Of a stretch of 64,000 nucleotides of DNA, positions 11,880-22,854 are shown in pieces. A program made the translations under genes and the position numbers. A model generated the notes under the pieces. The model saw nothing but the letters and a program-made list of their open reading frames with translations, was not told the DNA's origin and made no database searches. The number at the start of each line of letters is the position of its first letter. Positions within the stretch are counted from its first letter, which is position 1. Source of the DNA: Eonycteris spelaea (lineage: Eukaryota > Chordata > Mammalia > Chiroptera > Pteropodidae); NCBI GenBank assembly GCA_003508835.1, contig PUFA01000170.1:3650821-3714820 (forward strand), read 5' to 3'.

Positions 11880-12690
11880 GTTGTTATAATTTTTTATTTT
11901 TAGTTCTATTTTCTAAACTCCTATCAATCACCTCTGCTTATGTTTATTTTCTTATACATTCAGTCTTTCAAATCTATCCACAGGCTTACCAATTTCTTGG
12001 TTAACCTTACTTCTACCTCAGACATCCCTTCTGGAGTCATTGGCCTTCTTACTAAAGTACAACCTCTAGAAATTCCTATAGTGGGTCTGTTGATAAATTT
12101 TTTTAATTGCCTTTGGGGGGGAGGGATTATTTCTAAAACAAACAAAAAAAAGTCATTATTTTGCGCTTCTTAGGGATAAGTTAACCAACTGTGCGATAAC
12201 AGGTGGACAATTACTTTCATTCAATGCTCTGAAGAAACTATTCTACGATCTTTTGGATGCCCATGTTGCTGAAGAAGCATTTTGTGTCTTTCCAGCTGAT
12301 ACTCATTCTTAGGGCATCTGATTTTCTCCGGCTGCTTTAAAGAGCTTCTCTGTGTTTCTAGTGTTCTGCTCTTTCACTAAGATGTATCTAGGTTTTCTTT
12401 TGCCTCTTAAATCTAAGAATTCATGTAGTTCATCCATTTTAGAAAATGTTCAGTCTTTAGCTTTTCAAATTTTGCTTCTCTATAATCTTTAATTTCTCTT
12501 TCTGGAACTCTAAGTAGGTATTTGTAGAATTTAATTTCCTTTCTTCCATCTCTTTTAACCTATTGTCATCTCTTTTTTGCTTTGTGCTAAATGCTGAATA
12601 ATTTTTATTTTTTAGTTCAATTTTCTCTTTAGTGCCATCTGACCAACTACTTTTAACCTGGCCTCCAGGCTCTCTTAAAAATTTATTTAC
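11880..12690 (-). mobile_element. Possible L1M 5' region, antisense
   Basis: The T-rich plus-strand text (CTTTTCAAATTTTGCTTC, TTTCTCTTTCTGGAACTC, TTTTTAGTTCAATTTTCTC) resembles the antisense of old L1 5' UTR/ORF1. Matches are weak and the boundaries are guesses. Confidence 0.4.
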
Positions 12691-12734
12691 TGATTTCCAT
12701 TAAAGTGCTCCAAATCGAATTTACATTGAAGAAC

Positions 12735-12960
12735 TACGATAACCACCATATCATTTTTTGAGCACCTATGTGCCATTCTGTGCTATCTTTCATAGGTTAT
12801 TCTATCTAATCTTCAAAAAAACTTCTCAGGTATGTCTTACTACGCCCATTTTAAACATTGTGAAATTGAAACTCAGAGGTTACCTTATTCAATGTTACAG
12901 GGGTCAGATTCTAGTCTGTTAATTCTAAATCACATGCTCTTAAGTTGACAAGACCTCCAT
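12735..12960 (-). repeat. MIR SINE
   Basis: The plus strand carries the reverse complement of MIR: TTTGAGCACCTATGTGCCATTCTGTGC, a Pol III-type core region, GCCCATTTTAAACATTGTGAAATTGAAACTCAGAGGTTACC, and CACATGCTCTTAA at the tRNA-like head. Confidence 0.75.
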
Positions 12961-13169
12961 TGAAAATACATTCTTGTCCACTATCAGTAATTCCAATTTA
13001 TGTTAAATTTTAATATTGTATTTCTATTACGTACACTTTAAGAAACACTTCTTTGTAGATATCTTTTAAGAATACTAAGGAACAGGTGTTTACTAAGGGA
13101 CTATGACAAGCACAAACAAGGCAAAGAAAAACCTATTAACAAAAATATTCTTGGGAATAACACCACAGA

Positions 13170-13665
13170 TATGCAAAAAAAAAAAAAATCAGACATCATA
13201 TGTCTTCTAATGGAAAATGTATCATCACTTGTAAAATATTACCCAAAACAGACAAAGAATCTGAAAGTCTCCAGGATCCAACTACCAACTGACAGTTATA
13301 TGAAGAACGTATTAAAATATACCAGAATATAATCAATATATGCAGACTGTGGGGGCAACTCTATAAAACCAACAGCGCTTTCTTCAAAAATAAAATGGAA
13401 TTTAAAAATCCTGACAGGGATGAAAGACCTTGTATATTACAAGAAATTAAGAGGCATATCAATCTAGCATTGAACATGTTGATCTTTTTCTACCCTGATC
13501 CTGCCCACTTAAAAAAAAAAAACCTTGTAAAAATGCTGTGACTTTTATGATATTACAATTAAAAATTTTAACACTGCGCTTGATAACATTCAGTAATTGA
13601 TGTTGTTTTGGTGTCCTAACAGCATTGTGGTTTTATTTCTTGAGACAGAGAGAGACAGAGACCTT
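13170..13665 (+). mobile_element. Ancient L1M 3' UTR fragment
   Basis: The text CTACCAACTGACAGTTATATGAA, then CAGACTGTGGGGGCAACTC and GACCTTGTATATTACAAGAAATTAAGAG, is in the same order as mammalian-wide L1M 3' sequence. It ends near an AG-rich stretch at 13640-13660. Confidence 0.55.
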
Positions 13666-14362
13666 ATTTGTTAAAGAGACCCACTGAAACATTTACGGAT
13701 GAAACAATATATCTGGGATTTATCTTGAAATACAGGAGAAAACTGGAGCATGGAGATTATAAGTTTTAGCGATGAGTTACTGGTTAATGACTGTTGAGAA
13801 TGAGTAACAAATAATGGTTTATGATATAATTGTCTTCTATGTTCAAAATTCACCACAGTAGTTATTAAAAAAAAAAAATCACCGCTCAAAAACACATACC
13901 TGTCATGACTCTTTGTGATACTTTATTACTTTTGGAGTAAAAATACTACCTCATCACCTTAGCCCCTAAAGCAGTACATCTAAAACTAAATTAAGAAAGC
14001 TATTACAGTTTACCAACACATACAAACCATATAAGAGATTAAAATAGTTAACAATTATAGAGGCTTATAGTGCTCCACGTAATACCAAAGTTCGTCTTTT
14101 TTGGAGCTCAGTTTCCACATTCTAAAAAGAGGAAGAAAATGAGCTACTTTTATGTATGGAAACATACAGGAATACAGAATAGTGCCTACCCACATGAAGG
14201 ACAAATTCACAACCTGCACTTGGGGCCTTCTACAACACACCTGCCACCCTATCTTTCTTCTCGCACCCATAAATGACAAAATATTCAGCACACTGCTCAA
14301 CTGCTGTGAATCTGTGCTAGCCAACAGAAACAATTTTGACCACATCATTCTCTCACCGTCTA
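13666..14362. other. Intron 2 sequence, no recognised feature
   Basis: The AT-rich sequence contains A-runs (13867-13878). Short open frames exist on both strands without any domain signal. I see nothing to support a gene. Confidence 0.5.
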
Positions 14363-14480
14363 CAGGCAGACCTCAAAGACATTGCAGGTCGGGTTCTGGA
14401 TCACCGCAATAGTGAGCTGTAATCTTCGTGACATCTACGGGGTGCAATAAAGTGGAGCACAATAAAACAATGTATGCCTG
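14363..14480. mobile_element. 118-bp Tigger1-derived palindromic MITE
   Basis: The left end CAGGCAGACCTCAAAGACATTGCAGG-like and the right end (ACAATGTATGCCTG) are the paired Tigger1 termini, flanked on the left by TA. Nearly all internal sequence is missing. Both ends point inward, as expected for cut-and-paste elements. Confidence 0.75.
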
Positions 14481-14489
14481 TGCCGCTCA

Positions 14490-14690
14490 CCTCCTCTCCC
14501 AACCTATTTACAAGGCACCGATTACAATCAACTACCTTCATGAAACCTCTTCTGATCCTACCAACCAAAACTAACCTCTCCTACTGTAGCCATATGGCAC
14601 TTGCTTGCATGTAATTATCTCTTCAACTAGATGACGTCCTAGAAGACATAGGTCTCTTGGATCTCCGGCGAAAAAGTTTTGTAATAAATA
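14490..14690 (+). mobile_element. L2 LINE 3' fragment
   Basis: The order TGAAACCTCTTCTGATCCTACC, CTCTCCTACTGTAGCCATATGGCACTTG, ACTAGATGACGTCCTAGAAGACA fits the 3' part of L2. It is diverged and without coding potential. Confidence 0.5.
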
Positions 14691-15099
14691 AAATAAAAAT
14701 AAATATAGCGCTGTGGTATTTATCTTTTTATTGATAAATCGCTCATGAGATTATAAACACATTGAAGTCAAAGACCCTTCAAGAGTCACTAAATATTTAC
14801 AGAGTAGGTACTATTTATCACGTACTACTGGTATTATAGGAACAATAAAATAAGGGCTGTGTCCTCAAGGAGCATCTATTGTCTCAGTGTTTTGAATCAC
14901 CAGTTTCTAACAAAGTACTGCCATTTAGGAGACACTATAAATGGCTATAATCATGCACATCTTCACTTCTTTAAAATGACTTTTCCCTTCTCTTTCTCCT
15001 TGATTCAAACTGGACTTGTACTCACTTGCTTCTTTTCTTTCCTTATCCTTCCACCTTTGCCCATACTGCATGTCCACTCCCTTAATCATTAAGCCCTTA
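14691..15099. other. Intron 2 sequence, no recognised feature
   Basis: The stretch has AT-rich and pyrimidine-rich text (14970-15070) without a family match. Confidence 0.45.
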
Positions 15100-15543
15100 G
15101 GACATCAGATTCTGGTCAGCATCAAACTTAGGAACAAAGCCTCAGGTCTGTCGACCACAAAAACGGAGTTTGTGTCAAACTAAAGATAATATCTTGACCT
15201 CAATTGAGTTTCATCTTCAGACTCCTGTAGGTGGAATGACCCTACTGGTCACAACCTCTTTAAATCAGATAGAACGACAACATAAACGATGAGGAACTGT
15301 TTCAATGATCAACTGCCTTCCATCCTAGCACCCATCAATCAGTAGAGCCCAGGATCCCAACTCCCTTAGCTACCATGATATCCCCTAGAGGCCATCAAGG
15401 AGCTACACCTTTGAGTGTTAGCTCACCTGTGCCTCCAGGCCTGGTACCATTTCGTTAAATAAACCTTTCTTTTCTGCAAACCCCTGTTCATGCCTCATTT
15501 GGCTTTGATGTGCACAAATGAATCCCCCTTTAGTTTGGTAACA
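15100..15543 (+). mobile_element. LTR-like block with polyadenylation signal
   Basis: The block is less AT-rich than its surroundings. It contains GTTAAATAAACCTTTCTTTTCTGC near 15453-15476 and ends AGTTTGGTAACA, a layout like U3-R-U5 of a class I ERV LTR. The 5' boundary and a TG start are not clear, so this is an inference from composition, polyA signal and end motif. Confidence 0.45.
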
Positions 15544-16992
15544 ATTTGAAATCCTAATACAAAGACTATAGCAAGCATTATGTAGCATTTTAAGAAAAAT
15601 CTAAATCTAAAAACCCAACAGTTCTTAATAAAATACCTATTATAAACAACCAGTAATGTTCAACTATTACAAAGTTAGGTTTAGTATTATTTCATTGTAA
15701 TTATATAAAAAGCCAATGATGGTGACTTCAATATCCATATCACAACTCAAATTATGCATTCAGCAATTTATAACTAGTGCTTTTCAATACTAATGAAATC
15801 CAACTTGAAAAAAGCTAACTTATTTTAACTAATAGGTCCTTTTTTAACTGTCCAGTTATAAAGGCTTCTTTAGTTAACTTACTAAAAAAAAAAAAAGAAA
15901 CTGCTACAAACTTTACCATTTTTAAAATTTGCATTCAAGAAGTTAACATTTTACCATATTGAGTACCATCCTGTATTATTCTGCAATCATTTCATGCATT
16001 TGTCTTCCCAAACAATAAGTTCATTATTTTGCAAGGATTTCACACTGGCAAAATGATTAAGAGTACAGAAATAAAACCCTGAAGTTAATTATAAATTACA
16101 AAGGATGTAAAAAAAAATTTAAAGAAATCCATCAAATTTCCATTCATTTTATAGTGTCACTGAGATAAACAAAAAGGAGTAAAATCAATGAGATCTGAAT
16201 AACTACAGCAAATTTTATGAGTATTAAAAAAATGAGATTTCAACATATCCTAAAGCTATAAAACTTGGGTATTCTATATGTAGTATAAATTAGTTAACAT
16301 TAACTGAGGACCTAGTTTGAAGATAACTTTTTATGCATAATCACACTTAATTTTCAAGTATCAGACAAATAAAATTAAATTAGAGCACTTAATTCAAGTA
16401 TACCTATACGCCCAAAACTACACACACACAAAAAATAAAAAAATAATAAACTGGAAGAAAAAAAGGAACTATGATGGATTTGAATCAATTTTCTTTCTAT
16501 ATAGAGTTGTAACAAATGAGATATAGACGATCATTAAAACAGGTCACATATACAAAGAAGCGGTACAAATGAAAAGAAATATAGTCAAAAATTTTCTATC
16601 TCACCTGTTTCAAAATATAAATTACAAAACATTTTAAGCCTAAAATTAGCTGATGTTCTAAATTTTTATAAAACCCAGAAGAGTTAGGGTGTGGAGAAAC
16701 AGACACCCCCATACACAGTTGTGGAAAACAAATTAGTAAAGTATCCTTTAGCACTGTTTTTCATAAACTGTAAATTTCATTTAACAAAGCATTATTACTT
16801 CTATTTTATATATTTCCATACTTTTTAAGAGTAATAATCAGACCAAAATGTCCATCAGCGTAGTAACTGTAGTATCCATACAACAAAGAATGAGGTAAAT
16901 CTATAACCATTTTATGTAATTAAAAAAAAAAAAGAACTCTGACTTCTACTACCAATTAAGATGGTGTTACATGGGGCCAGACTGCCCGATTA
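15544..16992. other. AT-rich intron 2 sequence; faint LINE remnants
   Basis: No clear repeat is seen in most of this stretch. At 16680-16930 the phrases TTAGGGTGTGGAGAAACAGAC and CCAAAATGTCCATCAGCG suggest a badly decayed LINE remnant in plus orientation. Confidence 0.4.
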
Positions 16993-16993
16993 A

Positions 16994-17018
16994 AATAATA
17001 ATAATAATAATAATAATT
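16994..17018 (+). repeat. (AAT)n microsatellite
   Basis: Eight consecutive AAT units follow TTA. Confidence 0.95.
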
Positions 17019-19933
17019 CACACAAAATATATAGAATGGTTTTCAAGACTGCTGGACATTAGACAATGATGGACAATGAACCCTAAGCATCAGAAAACAA
17101 ACAAGCTGAGTCCATGAATGCCCCAGCTGACTCTCTTGAGACAAAGTCTGGGCCATGAAACAGCTCAGATAGCGAAACCAGGCCAAACTTCGAAAATTTC
17201 TAGTTAAGAAAGATTCAAGAGTCCAAAGCAAACACAGCAACTAGAGTTTGGATGGCAGAGTACCAGAGAAGAACTGCACAGAGAGAAATGGAGAATCTGC
17301 AGAGAATCCTCCGAGTAGTCAATGCACATATGTAACTATGAAACAGCTAATGTAGAAAATATTTTTAAAAGATAACTGGTTGTTTAAACAAACAAAAAGA
17401 ATGGAGAATTTATAACATATGCAAGAGTAAAATCTATAACAATAGCACAAAGGCCAAGAGGGGAGAAGTATTCTAATATTCACATAATACATGTAAAGAG
17501 GCATAAATACTCCTCAGAGAAGACTGTGGTAAGTTAGAGATGTATGCTATAAATCCTAAAACAGCCAGTAATGTAAGAAAACAAAGTTATAAGCTAATAA
17601 GCTAACGAGATAAAACTGAATAAAAAATATAATTTAAAAAAGCAGAAAACAAAAAAGAGAACAAATAGAAAACAAAAAGCAAAGTGGTAGTTTGAAAGCT
17701 AACCACACTGGTAATAACATTAAATAGGTACGGTCTTAACGACCAAAAGAGGGTATAAGATTGGATTTAAAATGCAAGACCCAACTTGATGCTATCTACA
17801 AGAAACATACTTTAAGGACACAAAAAGGTGAAAACAAAAGAATGGACAAAGATGTACCATGCGAACTCTATTCAAAAGAAAGATGAGATGGCTATATTAA
17901 TATCAGAAAAAGTAGATTTTAAAGCTAAGACTATTACCAAGGGTAAAACTGGTCATAATAATAATAGGGCCGATGTATCAAGAGGACACAGTAATCCTAA
18001 ATATATATGTACTCATTATAAAACCCGAGGGGAAAAAAGCAAAAACTGGTATAACTCCAAACAGACAAATGTACAGTATAGATGGAGATTTCAATATTCT
18101 GTTTTCAATAAATGATAGACAGAAAATCAGAAAGGTTAGATTACTTGAACAGTATCAGTAAACATGACCTAACTGACATTTATAGAATATACTATTCAAC
18201 GGCAGCAGAATACACATCCCTACCAAGTGCAAATAAAACAGAATACCAATTTGGACTATAAAACAAGTCTCAAATTTACAAAGGTTCAAGTCTTAAAATA
18301 TGTTCTCTAGTCACAATGGAATTAGAAATAAAATATATATATATACATGGGAAGCTCCAAATATTTGGAAATTAAATAACATACTTCTTAATAACTCATA
18401 GGTCAAAGAAATAAAAATAATTAGAATGTATTTTGAACTAAATAAAGTATGTGAAAATTTGAGGGATGCCATAAAAAGAGTACTTAAATGGAAATATACA
18501 GCAATATACTTCTATATTAGAAAAAGTATCAAGTCGATAATATTGGCTTCAATGTTAGAGAAACAGAAAAAAAGCAAACTAAATACAAAGCAGTAGGAAA
18601 AAAAGAGCGGACATCAATAAAATAGAAAATAAAAAACAAAGAGAAAACTCAAAACCAAAAGCTGATTTTTGGATTATTTATATTAAATAAATAATATATA
18701 TAATAAACCTCTAGCCAATCTGATGAGGGTAAAAAGAGGGAAGACACAAATTACCAGTATGAGGAATGAGAGAGGTGACATCACTATAGATTTTATATAT
18801 ATCAAAAGGTAATATTATGAACTCTATACAAATAGGTTCAGCAGCTTTGATAAAATGGACTAATTCTATGGAACACACAAATTCACTTAAAAAGAAACAG
18901 ATAACCTGCATTGTCCTATGTCTATTAAATAAATTGAACATGTAGTTTAAAACTTCTTCCCCCAAAAAACACTGGGCCCACACAGCTACACAGGTGAATT
19001 GTACCAAACATTTCAGAAAGAATTCATATAATTTAGGGTGTTCATCCTAATATCAGAAATAAAGTAAGGATGCTTGTTCTCCTCACTTATATTCAATATT
19101 GTACTAGATGTCATGGGCAATAAAAATGGCATACAGATACAAAAGGAAAAAGTCTGTGAAGAAAAATTGATGGCATCTACAAAAAAGTTTTAAATCTAAT
19201 AAGTGAGTTTGGCAAACGTACAATACAAGAGCAAAAATAATCTATATTTCTATATATCAGTAACAACTGGAAATTGAACTTTTAAAATATCTACAACAGC
19301 AACAGGAAACACTAGATAGGGATGAATCTGACAAAAAATATACACAATCTGTACACTGAAAACTCAAAACAATGCTGAAAGAAATTAGAGATCTAAGTAA
19401 ATGTGTTAACGGGTGAGAAACTCAACACTTGTTAATCTTCCCCAAGATGCTCTATAGAGTCGTTAATTCCAACAAAATCCCATCAGGTTTAGTAGAAACT
19501 ACTAACTCATATGAAAATGTAAGGGACCCAGAAGAGCCAAAACAACTTTAAGAAAGAACAAAGCTCTACGTGAATTCAAGACTTAACATAAGGCTATAAT
19601 AATTAAGACAATACGTTTTTGGCTTCTATGTAGACAAAAAAACAAGTCAGTGGAAAAGAATACAGTACAGAAACAAAATCATACAGACATACATAATTGA
19701 TTTTTTGACAAAAGGTGCTAAGCCAATTCAATGAAGAAAGGATAGTCTTTTCAACATATGGTACTCTTAGAAAAAGTATATGTACATACCCAAAAACCAA
19801 TAAATGTTGATTCAGACTTTGTACCATATTTTAAAAATTTACTCAAAAAGAGTTAAAGGTAATACCAAAAACTAAAAAATTTCTATTGGAAAACAAAGGA
19901 GAAATGAGGTTAGGCAAGGATGGCTTAGCTATG

Positions 19934-19996
19934 ACACCAAAAGGGTGATCCATACAAGAAAATAATCAGTAAGCTTAAGTTTATCAGATTTTAAAA
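19934..19996 (+). repeat. Left arm of 63-bp inverted duplication within L1
   Basis: The arm starts ACACCAAAAGGGTGATCC and ends AGATTTTAAAA. It is about 90 percent identical to the reverse complement of 20296-20358 (roughly six mismatches). Confidence 0.9.
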
Positions 19997-20295
19997 CTGC
20001 TGCTCTTCAATAAACACTGTTGAGAATGAAAACACAAGTGTCAGAAAATATTCTAAAGACCTGTAACCAGACTAAAGACTTCTCAAAACTCAGTAATAAA
20101 TAACCCAATTTAAAAAGTGGGCAAAGAGATTTAAAACAGACACTTCACCAAAAATGATGTACAGCTGGCAAGAAGGATATGGAAAGATCACAGACATTAA
20201 AGAAACGCAAATTAAAACCACAAAATTACCACTTCACACCCAGTAGAATGTCTGTAATCAAAAAAGACAGTAACAGGCACTGGAGAGGATGCCTA

Positions 20296-20358
20296 TTTTA
20301 AAATCTAATGAACTTCAGCTTACCAATTATTTTCTTGTACGGATCACCCTTTTGGTGT
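20296..20358 (-). repeat. Right arm of 63-bp inverted duplication within L1
   Basis: This segment reverse-complements the left arm and sits where L1 normally runs directly from GGAGAGGATG into the ...CTCATGC-CTGCTGG stretch. It is therefore an inserted inverted copy rather than part of the consensus. The spacer is about 300 bp. Confidence 0.9.
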
Positions 20359-20965
20359 GGAAATCTCATGCTCTGCTGGTGGCTATGTAAAATGGTACAA
20401 CCACTTTAGAAAACAGTTTGCAGTTTTTAAAAAAGCTAACGATAGATATGCCTACCATATGTTCCAGCCATTCCAATCACAGGAATTCACCCGTGAGAAA
20501 TAAAAACACTTGTTCAGACAAAGATTTGTACAAGAATGCTCACAGTAGCTTTATTTATAATAACCCCAAACTGGAAACATCCCAAATGTCCATCGAGTTG
20601 AATGAACAAACTGTATATACTTATACAATATACTAAGCAATAAAAAGGAATGGACTATTGATATACAACATGAATGACTCTCAAAATAATTATGCTGAGT
20701 AGGATAAGCCAGACCAAAAATGGACATATACTGTGAGATTCTATTTATTTAAAACTCTAAAAAATACAAACTAATCTACAGTGATAGAAAGCAGATCAGT
20801 GGTCGCTTGGGGAAAGATGGGAGGGATTACATAAGGTCAAAATTATAATTTTGGGGTTGATAGACATTCATTATCTTGATTGCGGTAATGGTTTCATAGG
20901 TGTATATGTATGTCAAAACAGGGTATACTTTAAATATGTGTAGTTGATAGCAAATATCTCAAAAA

Positions 20966-21942
20966 GAAGCGGGTTTTTTTATTTGTTTTTTAAAGGCAAG
21001 GCAAGATGTAGGCCAGCACACATGGCATTAACCATTTGCATAAACAAACAAGGATGTTCATATGTATGGTAAACATAAACTAATCATTTCAGAAAACAAT
21101 GCACCAGAAATATTTTAACATAATACCTATACGTAAGAAACAGGACTGGGAATCAGTGAGAAATACTTTGCATTCTGAACTTTTTTTAAAAATCATATAT
21201 ATTACTTTTATTTTTTAAAAATTATGAAAGCTTAATTATTTGTACATAGTTCTGATGCCAAAGCAAAAATTCTTAACCACTATTCTAGAAAATTATATAA
21301 AACATAACTTTATTCAAACTTTTATATTACACAATGGGCAAAAATGGTAAGCAATTATTTTTATATCATTTTCTAATATTTTCTCCTCAAGCTACCAATA
21401 CAGAAAACTGCTATAACCAGTAAACCATATCTGGACATCCTATTCCGTGTCTCTTTTCTCTCTGCTTTCTCATTCTGGGTCTTCTCTAGTTCCTTCTACC
21501 CTCATCCACTAGTAATAGACAACTCGGACTTGTATCATTTATTCTTTTACAAAATTCACTTCAGGAGAATATGTTTGGATGATAACTACAATATCTACAT
21601 CTTGCACTTTTGAGCAATTCCCCATTTCAAATCCTACATCTATCTCACCTTAGAAAATAATACTGCCAAATAATGCCCCCTCAAAAAAGCTCATTATTTC
21701 ACCACTGATCTACATACTATGAACTTAACAAATGTGTCTATTAAAGCACAAAGTATCTGGACCAACATAAGGCAGAGGACAGAAAATAACCAAGGAAACA
21801 CAAAATAACACCAAAAGTATTCATTCACATTGTTATGAATGAAATTTTAAAGTTCTAAAAATATCCTGAACAGTCAGCATTGCCTCTCAAGACTCACACT
21901 TGGAGAAAGAATGTCATTGCATCCAACAAGTATTTGAGTAGA
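20966..21942. other. AT-rich intron 2 sequence, no recognised feature
   Basis: I see A/T runs and no family match. A pyrimidine-rich segment lies at about 21440-21500. Confidence 0.45.
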
Positions 21943-22105
21943 GGTAAGTCCTCACTTAACTTCACTGATAGGTTCTGCAACTTTAATCAAAACATGTATA
22001 ACAACCAATTTTGCCACAGACTAATAAAATTATCATAAACCAGGGTTAGGTTCTTACAGCATTCAACATTGTAACTAAACAAGGTTATTCAAGGAATAGG
22101 CTGGG
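21943..22105. mobile_element. Tigger-type DNA transposon fragment
   Basis: The text GGTAAGTCCTCACTTAACTTCACTGATAGGTTCTGCAACTTTAA and the later ACCAATTTTGCCACAGACTAAT are a mutated terminal part of a Tc1-mariner/Tigger element (CAGTAAGTCCTCACTTAACG-type end). The other end is absent. Confidence 0.6.
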
Positions 22106-22823
22106 AAGATGTGCCAAACTTGGAAAATATATAAGACAAGGACTATGCCCTAACAGGGTAGACAGGCTTACAAACACGAAATTATAATGCACCATGATGT
22201 TAAAATACGAATTCAAGAAAACTAAAGTCCTACTCATTAGAACTAAGTTTTAAAGAATGAGTAGTTTTCCTGGCCAAAAAGTGATTGAGGAAAGATTCCA
22301 AATGATCTCTACCCTAAAGCCTATCTTCCTTTAATAAAGACAAACCAGCTCTTAACTTCAGACTCAAATTTGAAGTTAACTGTCTAAACAAGTTTATTTT
22401 CAAGGATCAGGGTAACAAATGTGGCTACTGGCAAAACTATCTTAGTCTTCATAAGAAAAGTAAAAAGCCTTAGATTAATTATGATTTACATCAAATCATT
22501 TATCTGCCCATTAAAAACCATAATTTCCCTCAGAAAACTGGGGTATCATTTTATATTCACAAGAACCCATGTTTGAGAGCATTTCTAATTCCTTGAACAC
22601 CAGTCACACCTACTTTACCATGTTATTCTCTGTCTTTCTAGAAAATTGTGTGGTTGTTGTCTATTTAGCTTATAAACTATGTAATGCAACATTAAAAATG
22701 AAATACTTCACACTTGGGTTTTGTTAGCTGTATTAGTTTTCAAAAGCTAATTGAAAAGTTTCATTAATGATGCGAGTAATAGATTCAGCAATCCATTTTC
22801 CATTAATTTCAATCTTCTCCTAC
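22106..22823. other. Repeat-poor sequence beside PTBP2 exon 2
   Basis: I recognise no repeats in the 700 bp downstream of exon 2 (in gene direction). Repeat-poor flanks around a short exon are a common sign of conserved intronic splicing sequence, but I cannot test conservation here. Confidence 0.45.
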
Positions 22824-22854
22824 CTTCACACCAACTGCAACCTCAGTGACAATC
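22824..22854 (-). CDS. PTBP2: PTBP2 exon 2 (31 nt)
   Basis: The minus strand shows a T-rich tract ending CTTTACAG immediately before 22854, then a 31-nt exon, then the donor GTAGGA starting at 22823. Only one frame is open: after the split codon it encodes IVTEVAVGVK. Joined to exon 1 this gives MDGIVTEVAVGVK, which matches the PTBP2 N-terminus as I know it; the paralogue PTBP1 reads MDGIVPDIAVGTK. The exon ends in phase 0 after lysine 13, consistent with the next exon starting RGSDE. This short segment precedes the first RRM and contains no RNA-binding motif itself. Confidence 0.95.

Larger units (their letters stand above)
17040..20965 (+). mobile_element. Long degraded L1M element (5' UTR to 3' end, internally deleted)
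   Basis: The 5' UTR-like text (GACATTAGACAATGATGGAC, ATGCCCCAGCTGACTCTC) is followed by ORF2 landmarks in order: endonuclease region (CAAGAAACATACTTTAAGG; 17828-18115 translates to recognisable pieces), GGAAATTAAATAAC, CCTCTAGCCAATCTGATG, TTCAATATTGTACTAGATGTC, ATGTGCAAATTAAAACCACAAA-like text and a 3' UTR ending near 20965. Several internal deletions and frameshifts are evident, notably around 19020-19040. A 63-bp inverted duplication is embedded (separate entries). Confidence 0.8.

Noticed and set aside
17828..18161. Overlapping 95- and 62-codon frames suggesting a small gene.
   Set aside because: They translate to decayed L1 endonuclease-region sequence.
22738..22800. Possible second small exon beside exon 2.
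   Set aside because: No convincing acceptor-donor pair and no match to PTBP2 coding sequence.
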